Shown: positions 15,916-24,052 of the stretch, piece after piece
How positions within the stretch are numbered: position 1 is the stretch's first letter
How the letters are laid out: every line of letters begins with the position of its first letter
From: Bacillota bacterium
Lineage (GTDB): Bacteria; Bacillota; Clostridia; Oscillospirales; SIG627
DNA length: 49,923 bases
Direction of reading: 5' to 3'
Assembly: GCA_029006345.1 (NCBI GenBank)
Contig: JAQXGK010000006.1
Location: 1 to 49,923, forward strand
Position numbers and translations under genes: made by a program
Notes under the pieces: model-generated
What the model was told of the DNA's origin: nothing
Seen by the model: the letters and a program-made list of their open reading frames with translations, nothing else
Database searches by the model: none

Positions 15916-17289
15916 TTATTTTCCCACGCAAAAGTGCGAGAATATTTCATTTACAATCCGCTCGTCGGCGCCTCGGCCGTCGGTCTCCTCAACAACGGTA
16001 AGCGCCTTTTCGAGCATTATGAGCATGATGTCCTTCTGACCCGACTCAAGCGCCGTCTTAGCCTCGGAAAACAGATCGGAGAGTCTGTCGAGCTCGCCCT
16101 TCTGACGGGCGTTAGTAACAAAAGCGTCCTCAGAGGGGTTGAGTTTTTCATCGGTGAAAAGCCGCTCTGCCGCCGCGAGCAGTCTGCCAATCGATTCGCT
16201 GTCCTTATGGGAGATAAAAATCGGCTTTCCGAACGCTCGCTCTATCTCCTGCAAATCGAGAACGCGGTCAAGGTCGGATTTTGTAACCGCCGCAACGACC
16301 TCTGCCCCTGAAGCCTTCAAGACGCGAATTATCGTTCTGTCGTCCTCCGAAAGCTCGCGGGAGCCGTCGAACAGTGCAAACACCAGCGAGACCTCTCCGT
16401 TTTGCAGGCGCTGTCTGACGAGCTCTATGCCCCGGCGCTCTATTTCATCGGCCGGGGTTTCCCTTACTCCCGCAGTATCGCACAGACGGAGAAGTATTCT
16501 CCCTGCGCGCGCCGGATATTCGATAATGTCGCGGGTAGTACCGGAAATATCGGTGACAATGGCTTTGTTTTCACCCAAAATGCTGTTGAACAGCGAGGAT
16601 TTCCCGACATTGGGACGGCCTACTATCATAGCGGGTACGCCCTCGGTAATCGCCTTGCCCGTGCGGTAGCTGTCCGCAAGACGGCGGGTGCGTTCCGACA
16701 GCGCATCTATGCGGCGCGCAAGCTCCTCGTCCGACAAATCCTCCATATCCTCATCCGGATAGTCAATGTACGCAAACAGGCTCGCTGTCAGCGCGAGAAT
16801 CTCTGCCGATATCTCTCCGAGCTCGTGCGAGAGGCGTCCCCTCGCCGACGAGGACGAAAGCTCCGCCGCGGTTTCGGTCTTTGCCTCCAAGAGCTCCGCC
16901 ACGCCCTCGGCTTCGGTGAGCGACAGTTTTCCGTTCAAAAACGCCCGCCGCGTAAACTCGCCGGCTTGTGCCTGCCGCGCACCGGCGGCGATGACGCTTT
17001 GCAGCACCATGGCAGTTACGACTACGCCGCCGTGGCAGGACAGCTCCGCGGTATCCTCGCCGGTAAAGCTGTGAGGCGACTCAAAAAAGGTACACATTCC
17101 GTCATCGATTACCCTGCCGCCGGCAAGAATGTCGCCGTACAGCGCTCTCGCGTGGACCGGCTCGCCGCCCGAGCGCGGCCGAAAGACCTTACTGCATATT
17201 TCTTTTGCTTTACATCCGCTTACACGGATGACAGCTATGCCGCCCTTGCCGAACGGCGTGCTGATTGCCGCTATGGTATCTCCGAGCAT
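15916..17289 (-). CDS. mnmE: tRNA modification GTPase MnmE (TrmE)
   Basis: MnmE is the GTPase half of the MnmEG wobble-uridine modification complex. The 457 residues match the family. The folate-binding N-domain starts with DTIAAISTPFGKGGIAVIRVSG. The G domain carries GRPNVGKSS (P-loop), DISGTTRD (G2), DTAG (G3, in LCDTAGVRE) and TKSD (G4, the usual NKxD slot). The C-terminus ends with the catalytic FCVGK, the variant of FCIGK that positions the reactive cysteine. AAAGGA lies 12 bases before the start. A terminator hairpin separates it from jag, so part of its transcript may come from read-through. Confidence 0.96.
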   Translation of the reverse strand: MLGDTIAAISTPFGKGGIAVIRVSGCKAKEICSKVFRPRSGGEPVHARALYGDILAGGRVIDDGMCTFFESPHSFTGEDTAELSCHGGVVVTAMVLQSVIAAGARQAQAGEFTRRAFLNGKLSLTEAEGVAELLEAKTETAAELSSSSARGRLSHELGEISAEILALTASLFAYIDYPDEDMEDLSDEELARRIDALSERTRRLADSYRTGKAITEGVPAMIVGRPNVGKSSLFNSILGENKAIVTDISGTTRDIIEYPARAGRILLRLCDTAGVRETPADEIERRGIELVRQRLQNGEVSLVFALFDGSRELSEDDRTIIRVLKASGAEVVAAVTKSDLDRVLDLQEIERAFGKPIFISHKDSESIGRLLAAAERLFTDEKLNPSEDAFVTNARQKGELDRLSDLFSEAKTALESGQKDIMLIMLEKALTVVEETDGRGADERIVNEIFSHFCVGK

Positions 17290-17315
17290 TTATATGACCG
17301 TTCCTTTCGGTAAAA

Positions 17316-17348
17316 GTCAAAAAACGAGGCGTTCACGACACCTCGTTT
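17316..17348 (-). terminator. Intra-operon terminator between jag and mnmE
   Basis: On the minus strand AAACGAGG and CCTCGTTT enclose an 11-base loop and are followed by a T-run. It lies directly after the jag stop codon, so the rpmH operon is probably transcribed as a strong upstream part and a weaker downstream part. Confidence 0.75.
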
Positions 17349-17362
17349 CTGATGTAATACTA

Positions 17363-18208
17363 TTAGTTGTCGAAAATTACTGTCTCGGTATCTTCAACAT
17401 CCGCCAGTCCGAGCTCGTCCAAGCTCTTGAGCTTAACTATCTTCTTAGGCTCTCTGACCGGATTGTATTCATACTTGATCTGCGGCTTCTGAGAAGTCTC
17501 TGCGGGCTTCTTTTTCGACGCTTCGCCGCGGCGGTTTCTGCGCGACGGACTCTGCGCCGCCGTGTCGGATATCTTCTGCTGACCCTCGGGAGCCACTACT
17601 ACCCTGCGCTCGTCTCCCGCGCCGATTGAATAGGTGGTAACGCCCTCTATCTTCTGAACTCTCGCATGAATGATTCTGCGCTCGTAGGGATTCATGGGCT
17701 CAAGAGTGAAGCTTCTGCCGCTCTTTTTGACCCGCGACGCGGTTCTTGCGGCAAGTGAATTGAGCGTTTCAACTCTCTTTGCACGGTATTTCTCAACATC
17801 CACGGTAATTCTCGAATAGCCCTTGTTCTGGCGGTTTGCCGCAAGATTTGCAAGATACTGGAGACTGTCGAGCGTTTCGCCGTGACGGCCGATGATAAGG
17901 CCGAGATTTTCACCTATTATTTCAAGTGCGGTTTCGCCGTCCTCGGTTGCTTCCGTCTCGACCACCTTTGCATCGCCGAAGCCGGCGTTCGAAAGAAAGG
18001 TCTCGAGAAATTCCTTTGCGCCGTCTACTGCGCCGAGCTCGTAACGAACATCTATCACCGCGTCCGACGCGCCCATTCCGAGAAAGCCCTTGCGGCCCTC
18101 GTCGGAAACCGTGTACTGCAGCTTATCCGCCCGGATGCCGAGCTGTTCGCCTGCCTTTGCAAGCGCCTCCTCCACCGTCTTGGCGGTCACTTCCATATGC
18201 TTTATCAA
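17363..18208 (-). CDS. jag: Jag/KhpB RNA-binding protein
   Basis: Jag (KhpB, SpoIIIJ-associated protein) is an RNA-binding protein of the KhpA/KhpB pair. Domains in order are an N-terminal Jag_N domain (VTAKTVEEALAKAGEQLG), a KH domain containing IIGENLGLIIGRHGETLDSLQYL, and an R3H domain (LEPMNPYERRIIHARVQ). A basic tail follows. The start is taken as TTG at 18208 because AGAGGG lies 9 bases upstream. The ORF-track start (TTG at 18217) abuts that ribosome site, and the ATG at 18196 is too far from it. It sits directly after yidC, as in most Firmicutes. Confidence 0.9.
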   Translation of the reverse strand: MIKHMEVTAKTVEEALAKAGEQLGIRADKLQYTVSDEGRKGFLGMGASDAVIDVRYELGAVDGAKEFLETFLSNAGFGDAKVVETEATEDGETALEIIGENLGLIIGRHGETLDSLQYLANLAANRQNKGYSRITVDVEKYRAKRVETLNSLAARTASRVKKSGRSFTLEPMNPYERRIIHARVQKIEGVTTYSIGAGDERRVVVAPEGQQKISDTAAQSPSRRNRRGEASKKKPAETSQKPQIKYEYNPVREPKKIVKLKSLDELGLADVEDTETVIFDN

Positions 18209-18244
18209 AATTTTCAACCCTCTTTTTTCAATAAATCTCGGAAA

Positions 18245-19402
18245 TCATTCGTCCTCACCGGACTCTTCTTCTTGGCTCTCTGCGCCGGCGGAATTATCCT
18301 TGAGCGGAGCCATTTCTATTACTCCCGAGCCGCTTTTTTTCTTCTTTTTCGCGTTAGCGGCGGTCTTGGGCGCAGGGGTATTCTGTCTGTTCTCTGTTGC
18401 CAGCGGCTTACCGGTGGTTTCCGGCTCGTCGTCATCGTCATCATAAACGATGGAGCGGCGCTTGACCTCCTCTGTCACCTTGCGCGGCTTCTTCTTTTCC
18501 TGTGCCGCAAACTCCTTCTCGAGCTGCTTGAGCTCCTCGGGAGAATACTCGGGAATGGGGTAAATCTTGCTTAAAATAAACTGCTGAAGCGGACTTAACA
18601 GGTTCTGAACAGCCCAATAGAAAGCAACTGCGACCGGTACGATATACGCAATATATACCGAGAACAGCGGCAGCATGACATTCATAAGGCGAAGAGAACT
18701 CTGATTATTTGCAGTCGGAGGCTGATAGCTGAACTTTCTCGTGAGCCACTGACCGCCGTAGGACGTAATGAAGGTGATGACCAGCACCGCTATAAACAGA
18801 GCGGTGTATTCGCCGAAGCAGTCCTTGGGAATTATGCCGAGGTTAAAGCCGCCGACCGTGACATCCGGCACCTTGGCAAACTCGCTCTCGGAAATGACCG
18901 ACAGCGACTGTTGCTTATTTTCAAGAACTTTCTGCGCAAGGGTGATTTCCGAATAGCTGTCAGCCGTAACATTGAACACGCCGTGCAGCTTCTCAACTGC
19001 TTCCGTTCCGAGGCGAGCAATATATGTAAGCGGCTGTCTTATAACACTGTAAAGCGCCAAAATTATGGGCATCTGTACAAGAAGCGGCAGACAGCCCGAA
19101 AAGGGACTGAAGTTTTCCTTCTGATACAGCTCCATTATCTCCTGCTGAAGCTTCTGCTGCGTAGCCTTGTCCTCTCTGCCCGCGTATTTGCGGCGGATGG
19201 CGCTTTCCTTAGGACGGAGCGACGCCTGCTTAACGGAATTCTTCTGCTGCTTTATGCCGAGCGGGAACATGATTATCTTCACGACCAAAGCGAAGAAAAT
19301 CATAGAAATGAGATAATTACCGGTAATACTGTATGCAAACCGGATGACATACCCAAACGGTATGCTGATAATATCCAGTATGCCGAGTGCTGCGTTAATC
19401 AA
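18245..19402 (-). CDS. yidC: Membrane protein insertase YidC/Oxa1
   Basis: YidC inserts and folds membrane proteins alone or with SecYEG. The 385-residue protein has the conserved core: IISMIFFALVVKIIMFPLGIKQQKN-type first segments, a coiled cytoplasmic loop, FSPFSGCLPLLVQMPIILALYSV, and late membrane segments near residues 195-300. The basic, Glu/Lys-rich tail after about residue 305 (KKKKKSG) suits ribosome binding. The start is a TTG at 19402 with GAGGA seven bases upstream. The longer ORF start at 19483 would overlap yidD and lacks a ribosome site. A large periplasmic-side insert between segments 2 and 3 (about 150-190) is longer than in Bacillus. Confidence 0.93.
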   Translation of the reverse strand: MINAALGILDIISIPFGYVIRFAYSITGNYLISMIFFALVVKIIMFPLGIKQQKNSVKQASLRPKESAIRRKYAGREDKATQQKLQQEIMELYQKENFSPFSGCLPLLVQMPIILALYSVIRQPLTYIARLGTEAVEKLHGVFNVTADSYSEITLAQKVLENKQQSLSVISESEFAKVPDVTVGGFNLGIIPKDCFGEYTALFIAVLVITFITSYGGQWLTRKFSYQPPTANNQSSLRLMNVMLPLFSVYIAYIVPVAVAFYWAVQNLLSPLQQFILSKIYPIPEYSPEELKQLEKEFAAQEKKKPRKVTEEVKRRSIVYDDDDDEPETTGKPLATENRQNTPAPKTAANAKKKKKSGSGVIEMAPLKDNSAGAESQEEESGEDE

Positions 19403-19425
19403 TATACTATCCTCACAATAAATAT

Positions 19426-19635
19426 TTACGGGACGGGGTCGTAACCGCCCTTTCCGAAGGGATTGCAGCGCAGAATGCGCCACACGGTCAGACCGAGGCC
19501 CTTAAAAAAGCCGTGTTTTCTGAACGCCTCCATGGCGTACACCGAGCAGGTCGGAGTAAAACGGCAATGCCGGCCGGTCAGCGGCGAAATAAACCGCCTG
19601 TAAAGGCCGATGAGCCAAATGCACACATATTTCAT
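19426..19635 (-). CDS. yidD: Membrane protein insertion efficiency factor YidD
   Basis: YidD is a small amphipathic membrane-associated protein that assists YidC. The 69 residues include the hallmark [21 protein letters not shown] and [13 protein letters not shown]. Its ATG overlaps the rnpA stop codon in an ATGA arrangement, so translation is coupled. The gene ends 23 bases before the yidC start. Confidence 0.95.
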   Translation of the reverse strand: MKYVCIWLIGLYRRFISPLTGRHCRFTPTCSVYAMEAFRKHGFFKGLGLTVWRILRCNPFGKGGYDPVP

Positions 19636-20009
19636 TTTTCATCACGGCGCTGTTCGCCGTCCTGTTCACAAAGTGCGCCAAGCGCCGAAAAACCCCGCTT
19701 CATATCAGACAAAACGTCGCACATTTTGGTCTTTTGCAGCGCGCAGCGGGTGCGCGCAACCACGACATATGCGCCCGGCTTAATTCCCGGCGTTTTGCAA
19801 AGGCTTGTAAAAGCCTCGCGGATCAGCCGCTTGGAACGGTTGCGGTCTACCGCATTTCCGAGCTTCTTTCCTGCCGTTATACCGAGCCTCGGGGCAGACG
19901 TGCGGTACTTCTTCAAACGATACACCACCACAAACCGGCCGGCAAAGCTTTCACCGGAGCGGTAAGCGCGCGAAAACAGGTGGTTTTCCTTAATAGAATC
20001 GATCTTCAT
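19632..20009 (-). CDS. rnpA: Ribonuclease P protein component RnpA
   Basis: RnpA is the protein subunit of RNase P, which trims the 5' leader of tRNA precursors. The 125-residue protein contains the family signature [27 protein letters not shown], with the RNR loop that contacts RNA. The start at 20009 ([16 protein letters not shown]) matches the usual family N-terminus; the ORF-track extension to 20195 would overlap rpmH and adds unrelated sequence. The RNA subunit rnpB was not seen in the window. Confidence 0.93.
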   Translation of the reverse strand: MKIDSIKENHLFSRAYRSGESFAGRFVVVYRLKKYRTSAPRLGITAGKKLGNAVDRNRSKRLIREAFTSLCKTPGIKPGAYVVVARTRCALQKTKMCDVLSDMKRGFSALGALCEQDGEQRRDEK

Positions 20010-20163
20010 ATTATAACCAATCCCCGGGCTAAAATAAAAACCGCCGCAAAAGAAAACATCGCGCACCGCAATGCTCTTAGAATACGGCGGTTTATCATCG
20101 ACTTGAAGCCGAAAGTAAACAATACTTGTCCGAGATGCGGTCTGCTCCCGGCATACAAATGCA

Positions 20164-20298
20164 TCAGTATGTGAGTCTTGCTCTGCCTTTCGCACGGCGT
20201 CTCTTAAGGACCTTTCTGCCGTTAGCAGTCTTCATTCTCTTTCTGAAGCCATGTTCAACTTTTCTCTGACGCTTCTTGGGCTGGTATGTTCTTACCAT
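20164..20298 (-). CDS. rpmH: Ribosomal protein bL34
   Basis: This 44-residue gene was missed by the ORF track because of its size. The translation starts [20 protein letters not shown] and ends [11 protein letters not shown], which is a full-length bL34. An excellent ribosome site (AAAGGAGGTG) lies 9 bases before the ATG. It is the first gene of the operon that continues through rnpA, yidD, yidC, jag, mnmE, mnmG and rsmG. No dnaA lies next to it, unlike the usual arrangement. Confidence 0.97.
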   Translation of the reverse strand: MVRTYQPKKRQRKVEHGFRKRMKTANGRKVLKRRRAKGRARLTY

Positions 20299-20355
20299 AT
20301 TAACAGCACCTCCTTTACATAGGCGATCGCGGAATAACCGTCAAATTCACCTGAT

Positions 20356-20384
20356 ATTATATAATGACGCAGGTCGGTTGTCAA
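20356..20384 (-). promoter_or_regulatory. Sigma-A promoter of the rpmH operon
   Basis: On the minus strand a perfect TTGACA and a perfect TATAAT are separated by 17 bases. Transcription would start about 50 bases before the rpmH start codon. This is one of the strongest promoters in the window, as expected for a ribosomal protein gene. Confidence 0.9.
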
Positions 20385-20424
20385 GCATATTTGCAAAAAA
20401 AGCGTTTTCGACCCTGCGACCGCT

Positions 20425-21267
20425 CTACTTTTCCTCGCGGAAATAAGTCAGCGCCGCGCCGATTACAGTTCCGAATTCGGCTATATCGGGAATGAGGAAA
20501 TTGGTAGAGAACATATGTCCTAGACCCTCAAAAGTCGGCTTCGCCTGCTTTATGGCGGCAAGATTGCCGGTCAGGACGATGTCGCTTATCCCATAGCTTC
20601 GGGAGGCAAAAACGGCGATCATTCCGATGGTCTCAAATATCATATTTATTATACCGAGCGCTATATCCCCCTTGCTGGCGATGTCCGAAAGCTTTCCGAA
20701 ATTGGAAGCCGTAGTTTCAACCGGAAGGGTCGGTATGATATTTTTCTGTGTGATATCCGAAATGCGCAAATCTACATTGTCAAGACTTCCTGTCTCCGCA
20801 AGCTCGCTGATAAGGGAAATGTCCTGCATATTGAGCATCTTTTTCGACAGTCCCAAAAGCGTGCCGCCGCCGACTCCGGTGCCGCCGAGGTAGACAAGCG
20901 AATCCTTATCCGCGTCTGCCATTACGGTCGCCGTGCCTGTGCCCATACTGACCACTATAGCGCGTCTGAGTCCCGACAGATGCAAACCTCCGAGGCCGAT
21001 AGCATTGAATTCCTCGACATGCTTTGTCTTACGCTCAAACAAATCTGTCGTTATAAACGACGAGCCCACGCCGGTCACTCTGACCTCGCTGACATTTTCA
21101 AGCGGGATATCGTTAATCTGCGTGAATTTGCCGAAAGCTCCGTAAACGCTGGCAAGCGGGTCGGTAGCCTTTACGAAAAGCGGCTTTATAAGCTTCTTTC
21201 CGTCGTCGGTAAAGCCGCATATTTTGGTGGTGCTTCCACCGACATCTATTCCGATGATGATTCCCAT
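20425..21267 (-). CDS. coaW: Type II pantothenate kinase
   Basis: This 280-residue actin-fold kinase phosphorylates pantothenate, the first step of coenzyme A synthesis. The phosphate loop IIIGIDVGGSTTKICGF is at the N-terminus, the conserved Glu lies in KHVEEFNAIGLGG, and VVSMGTGTATV and LGGTGVGGGTLLGLSKK follow, all typical of the staphylococcal CoaW type. The C-terminal ADP-binding part is DIVLTGNLAAIK. Type II enzymes are usually insensitive to CoA feedback, as known for S. aureus. It is the last gene of a three-gene unit starting with an ECF S component, which suggests coupled pantothenate uptake and phosphorylation. Confidence 0.9.
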   Translation of the reverse strand: MGIIIGIDVGGSTTKICGFTDDGKKLIKPLFVKATDPLASVYGAFGKFTQINDIPLENVSEVRVTGVGSSFITTDLFERKTKHVEEFNAIGLGGLHLSGLRRAIVVSMGTGTATVMADADKDSLVYLGGTGVGGGTLLGLSKKMLNMQDISLISELAETGSLDNVDLRISDITQKNIIPTLPVETTASNFGKLSDIASKGDIALGIINMIFETIGMIAVFASRSYGISDIVLTGNLAAIKQAKPTFEGLGHMFSTNFLIPDIAEFGTVIGAALTYFREEK

Positions 21268-21316
21268 AGCATATTGCCTTTCCGCACGGCGACCCGTGCA
21301 TGACGCCGGTAAAAAA

Positions 21317-21955
21317 TCAGTTTACCTCTCCCGTATATATACAGTCGACGCTCTCCCACGACGGACGGATAACCTTGAGATCCCGGAATCTGACATGGCC
21401 GTGATATGCGCCCAGCCCCACTCTGCCGAGCAGGTCGAATTCGTGACGAAGCGGGTCAAAAAGCTCAACTATCAGCACGCCGTCGACGAATATGAATGAA
21501 TGGTCGCCGATATTGCCTGCCTGAATGTGATACTCTCTTTCCGCCTCAAGCTTGAGAAGTCCCGTAGCCGCCCACGGCTTGAGCTGAGGGTAATGCTCTA
21601 TGCCGGTCTTATTGTCCCACCAGCCGCCGAGTCCGGCTATATAACCGGGAGCCGCGTCCACCTTGTCGTAATCCCATCCCGCCGAGCAGAAGGAGAAATT
21701 CAGGTCATTGTCGCAGTTTCCTACCGTCTTTCCGACAAAGTCGAGAAGAATATCCCCGGGGTAGCTGAAGCGCGAATAGACAAGCGCGCCGTGGTTGGTT
21801 TCATCCCTGCCGTCCAGCCAGCCGTCGACTACCTTCCAGTCTCCGCCGCCGCAAGTGGTCTCCCAGTCCCTTTCAAGTGTTTTTGAGGTAAACGGCGCGT
21901 CATACAGCACCGTGCTCTTTGATAAATCTATGTTTTTTTGAGAAATATGAAGCAA
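21317..21955 (-). CDS. Concanavalin-like (lectin/glucanase-fold) protein, DUF1961-like
   Basis: The 212-residue protein has no signal peptide and reads as a beta-sandwich of the LamG/concanavalin type: KVVDGWLDGRD, a tryptophan- and glycine-rich middle (GLGGWWDNKTGIEHYPQLKPW), then FIFVDGVLIVELFDP and GRVGLGAYHGHVRFRDLKV. It recalls YesU/DUF1961 proteins, which are of unknown function and linked to sugar use; that assignment is from memory. The start is taken as TTG at 21955 with GGAGG six bases upstream, rather than the ORF start at 21979. It lies between the ECF S component and coaW, which is an odd place for a sugar-binding protein. Confidence 0.55.
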   Translation of the reverse strand: MLHISQKNIDLSKSTVLYDAPFTSKTLERDWETTCGGGDWKVVDGWLDGRDETNHGALVYSRFSYPGDILLDFVGKTVGNCDNDLNFSFCSAGWDYDKVDAAPGYIAGLGGWWDNKTGIEHYPQLKPWAATGLLKLEAEREYHIQAGNIGDHSFIFVDGVLIVELFDPLRHEFDLLGRVGLGAYHGHVRFRDLKVIRPSWESVDCIYTGEVN

Positions 21956-21991
21956 AATGATCCTCCGAAACAAGCGCAAAATTCTTGTGTT

Positions 21992-22603
21992 TTACTGTTT
22001 TTCCGCAAACGCCTTGTGCAGGGGCTTTGTTATCGCCGTGCCTGCCACAAGCGAGAATATTGCCTCCACAATGCCGTTCAATCCGATAAACGCCGCAAAG
22101 AACGGAATTATAGCCGACATATCGAATCCCCACTCTGTCATCGTCTTGACGAAGGTATCGTTTGAATAGAACAAAACGATAAGAGTAAAGACAAAGAATA
22201 CTGTATTGAGTAGCGCCGAGCAAATGCTTGCCACCGCGAAGGAAGCCAGCTTTGTCTTATCTATCCTGTAAAGCGCCTTGAAAATGATGCCGACCAAAAA
22301 TCCCATCAGTGTGCGGGGCACTATGCAAAGAATCAACGTAAAGAACGGGTTAATACCGACAAGCATAGCTCCGAACGCACTTCCCATAAAGCACTGAGCA
22401 AAACTTGTCAGTCCGAAAACAAAACCGAGCAGCGTACCTGCAAGAGGTCCCATAACTATCGCCGCTATCGCAACAGGCAGCATCATCGTCGAAATCTCTA
22501 TGGCTCCCACTCTGATGTATCCCAGCGGTGTGAAGCCCATTAGCAGCATGATCGCCACCAACACCGCGTACTGGGCCAATCTTACTACTTTACTGTTTTT
22601 CAA
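21992..22603 (-). CDS. ECF transporter S component, probably for pantothenate
   Basis: This 203-residue protein has about six membrane segments and a typical vitamin ECF S-component pattern: an early AxxxAI-type helix (RLAQYAVLVAIMLLMGFTPLGYIRVG) for docking to EcfT, and MMLPVAIAAIVMGPLAGTLLGFVFGL. The start is a TTG with AGGAGA ten bases upstream and a near-perfect promoter. Because coaW follows in the same unit, pantothenate (PanT) is the likeliest substrate; this is context-based inference. The EcfA/EcfA'/EcfT energising module is not in the window and would be shared from elsewhere. Confidence 0.8.
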   Translation of the reverse strand: MKNSKVVRLAQYAVLVAIMLLMGFTPLGYIRVGAIEISTMMLPVAIAAIVMGPLAGTLLGFVFGLTSFAQCFMGSAFGAMLVGINPFFTLILCIVPRTLMGFLVGIIFKALYRIDKTKLASFAVASICSALLNTVFFVFTLIVLFYSNDTFVKTMTEWGFDMSAIIPFFAAFIGLNGIVEAIFSLVAGTAITKPLHKAFAEKQ

Positions 22604-22640
22604 GATAATATCATCTCCTGTTTTTTATTTATGAACCTTA

Positions 22641-22669
22641 ATTATAGCTTTATCAGTAGCTTTTGTCAA
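22641..22669 (-). promoter_or_regulatory. Sigma-A promoter for the ECF-S/lectin-like/coaW unit
   Basis: On the minus strand a perfect TTGACA and a perfect TATAAT are separated by 17 bases, about 35 bases before the TTG start at 22603. The leader is too short for a riboswitch. Confidence 0.85.
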
Positions 22670-22708
22670 GAAATGCGGCGCTTTTTATCGGTCATGCGGG
22701 CGAAAAAA

Positions 22709-23965
22709 TCATCTCGCGGGCGGCTCGGCAAGCTTATTTACCGCGGTGTAGATATACGACAGCTGATACCATGTCGCGAAATCCACCACTCCGGTAACCG
22801 GCAGTGAAAAGACGCGCTGAAACGTACGGACGCTGTCGGCGGTAGCCTGACCGTATATGCCGTCAACCGCGACCTTACCTATGGCGGGATAATTATTTGC
22901 AATTGAATTGAGCTGAGACTGAACGACCCGTACCGGCTGTCCCGACGAGCCTATGGAAAGCGGACTGCCGCCGTATGACTGCGGCACGCCCTCTACCCGA
23001 GCGGCCTCCTTGAAATAGGTGCTTGCTCCGTAATAGCGGCGGAGTATCTGTATTGCCGAATAGCCCTGATCTCCGAGCGACTTTGAACCCCACTGATGCA
23101 TTCCGACGGCACATTGTACTCTCTTTCCGTCGCAGTACTGCGCGAAAAGCGGCTGAGCGATACCGGGCTGTGTGATGTAGGTGGTGAAAACATCGTCCAC
23201 CACAACCGATATCTCGTCGAAAATGTTCCTGTCAGGAGAAAATGCCTGGTCGTAGGCGGTGGAATTGGTTATGGTGAAATCATACCCCTTCGAGCGGTAC
23301 CATTCGGTATATACGCGGTTGAGCGTAAGAGAAATAATGGCGATGATATTTGCCTTGAGCGTTTCCTCCGGCCAGGTGGCGTATATCTCGCAGCAGGCTA
23401 CATTCTTTATATAGTCTATAAACGGCACGCTGACATTCCGTGCCGAGGTATTTGACGGCGTGCCGAGATGGACGGTCACAAAAGCGGGAATGACCGGCTC
23501 CGGCAATATTACAAGGCCGTTGTCGTTGGGGAGCGGCTTGACCGGATCCTCCTCGATTTTCGGCGGAAACATTCCCCAAAGCGTGTTTTGATCTATGAAA
23601 ACAGTATCGGAAGAAGTAGTCGGAGGCGGCGTAAGCACGCAGGTCTGCTCGGCGTTGCAGGTGGGCAGGATCTGCACGCCCTTGACTCTGAATTCCGAAA
23701 AATCCTTTGCCGTAACAGTGACATTGTATTCGCTGTACGGCTTATTATAGCCCGCCTCCTCCGAGTACTCCTCGGGCGGTGCCGAAAGCTCGACGACCGG
23801 GGTCATCCCCGACGAATCGGTTCTGAGTTCATCCACGACAAACGTATCGTCCCGGTCTGTAATGCGCACAGTCGCGCCGTCGAGCGGCGTAACCCTGTCA
23901 AAGCCCGTTACATTGACTCGCAAAAAGCCGGTATCGGTATAATCCGTGTTCTGAAAATTGTTCAT
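22709..23965 (-). CDS. sleC: SleC-like spore cortex-lytic enzyme (SpoIID/LytB domain plus PG-binding domain)
   Basis: SleC is a germination-specific lytic transglycosylase stored inactive in clostridial spores and activated by Csp proteases. The 418 residues (SleC is about 420-440) have no signal peptide. An N-terminal propeptide-like region includes a carboxypeptidase-regulatory-like beta domain (LRVNVTGFDRVTPLDGATVRI). The SpoIID-type catalytic domain follows near residues 180-310 (PFIDYIKNVACCEIYATWPEE with the probable catalytic Glu, and MHQWGSKSLGDQGYSAIQILRRYYG). A PG_binding_1 domain ends the protein (AVDGIYGQATADSVRTFQRV). It is divergent from two Csp-like proteases, which supports this call. 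A different SpoIID-family spore protein is the main alternative. Confidence 0.75.
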   Translation of the reverse strand: MNNFQNTDYTDTGFLRVNVTGFDRVTPLDGATVRITDRDDTFVVDELRTDSSGMTPVVELSAPPEEYSEEAGYNKPYSEYNVTVTAKDFSEFRVKGVQILPTCNAEQTCVLTPPPTTSSDTVFIDQNTLWGMFPPKIEEDPVKPLPNDNGLVILPEPVIPAFVTVHLGTPSNTSARNVSVPFIDYIKNVACCEIYATWPEETLKANIIAIISLTLNRVYTEWYRSKGYDFTITNSTAYDQAFSPDRNIFDEISVVVDDVFTTYITQPGIAQPLFAQYCDGKRVQCAVGMHQWGSKSLGDQGYSAIQILRRYYGASTYFKEAARVEGVPQSYGGSPLSIGSSGQPVRVVQSQLNSIANNYPAIGKVAVDGIYGQATADSVRTFQRVFSLPVTGVVDFATWYQLSYIYTAVNKLAEPPAR

Positions 23966-24052
23966 ATTACTTACATTTCCTCTCTTTCCGGTATGTGTCG
24001 GACAAAAGCCGTCATAGAATATAATATGTCAGAAAGAGAGGATTTGATTATT

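Noticed and set aside
16402-17313. 303-codon plus-strand ORF
   Set aside because: Shadow of mnmE, which has all G-domain motifs.
19403-19483. N-terminal extension of yidC in the ORF track
   Set aside because: Overlaps yidD and lacks a ribosome site; TTG at 19402 has GAGGA at the right distance.
20010-20195. N-terminal extension of rnpA in the ORF track
   Set aside because: Overlaps rpmH and is unlike any RnpA start.
20300-20430. Possible replication origin upstream of rpmH
   Set aside because: No dnaA gene and no cluster of TTATCCACA-like boxes was seen; only a promoter is supported.
22604-22708. Vitamin or CoA-related riboswitch before the ECF S component
   Set aside because: The leader is only about 30 bases from predicted start to TTG codon, too short for a known riboswitch.
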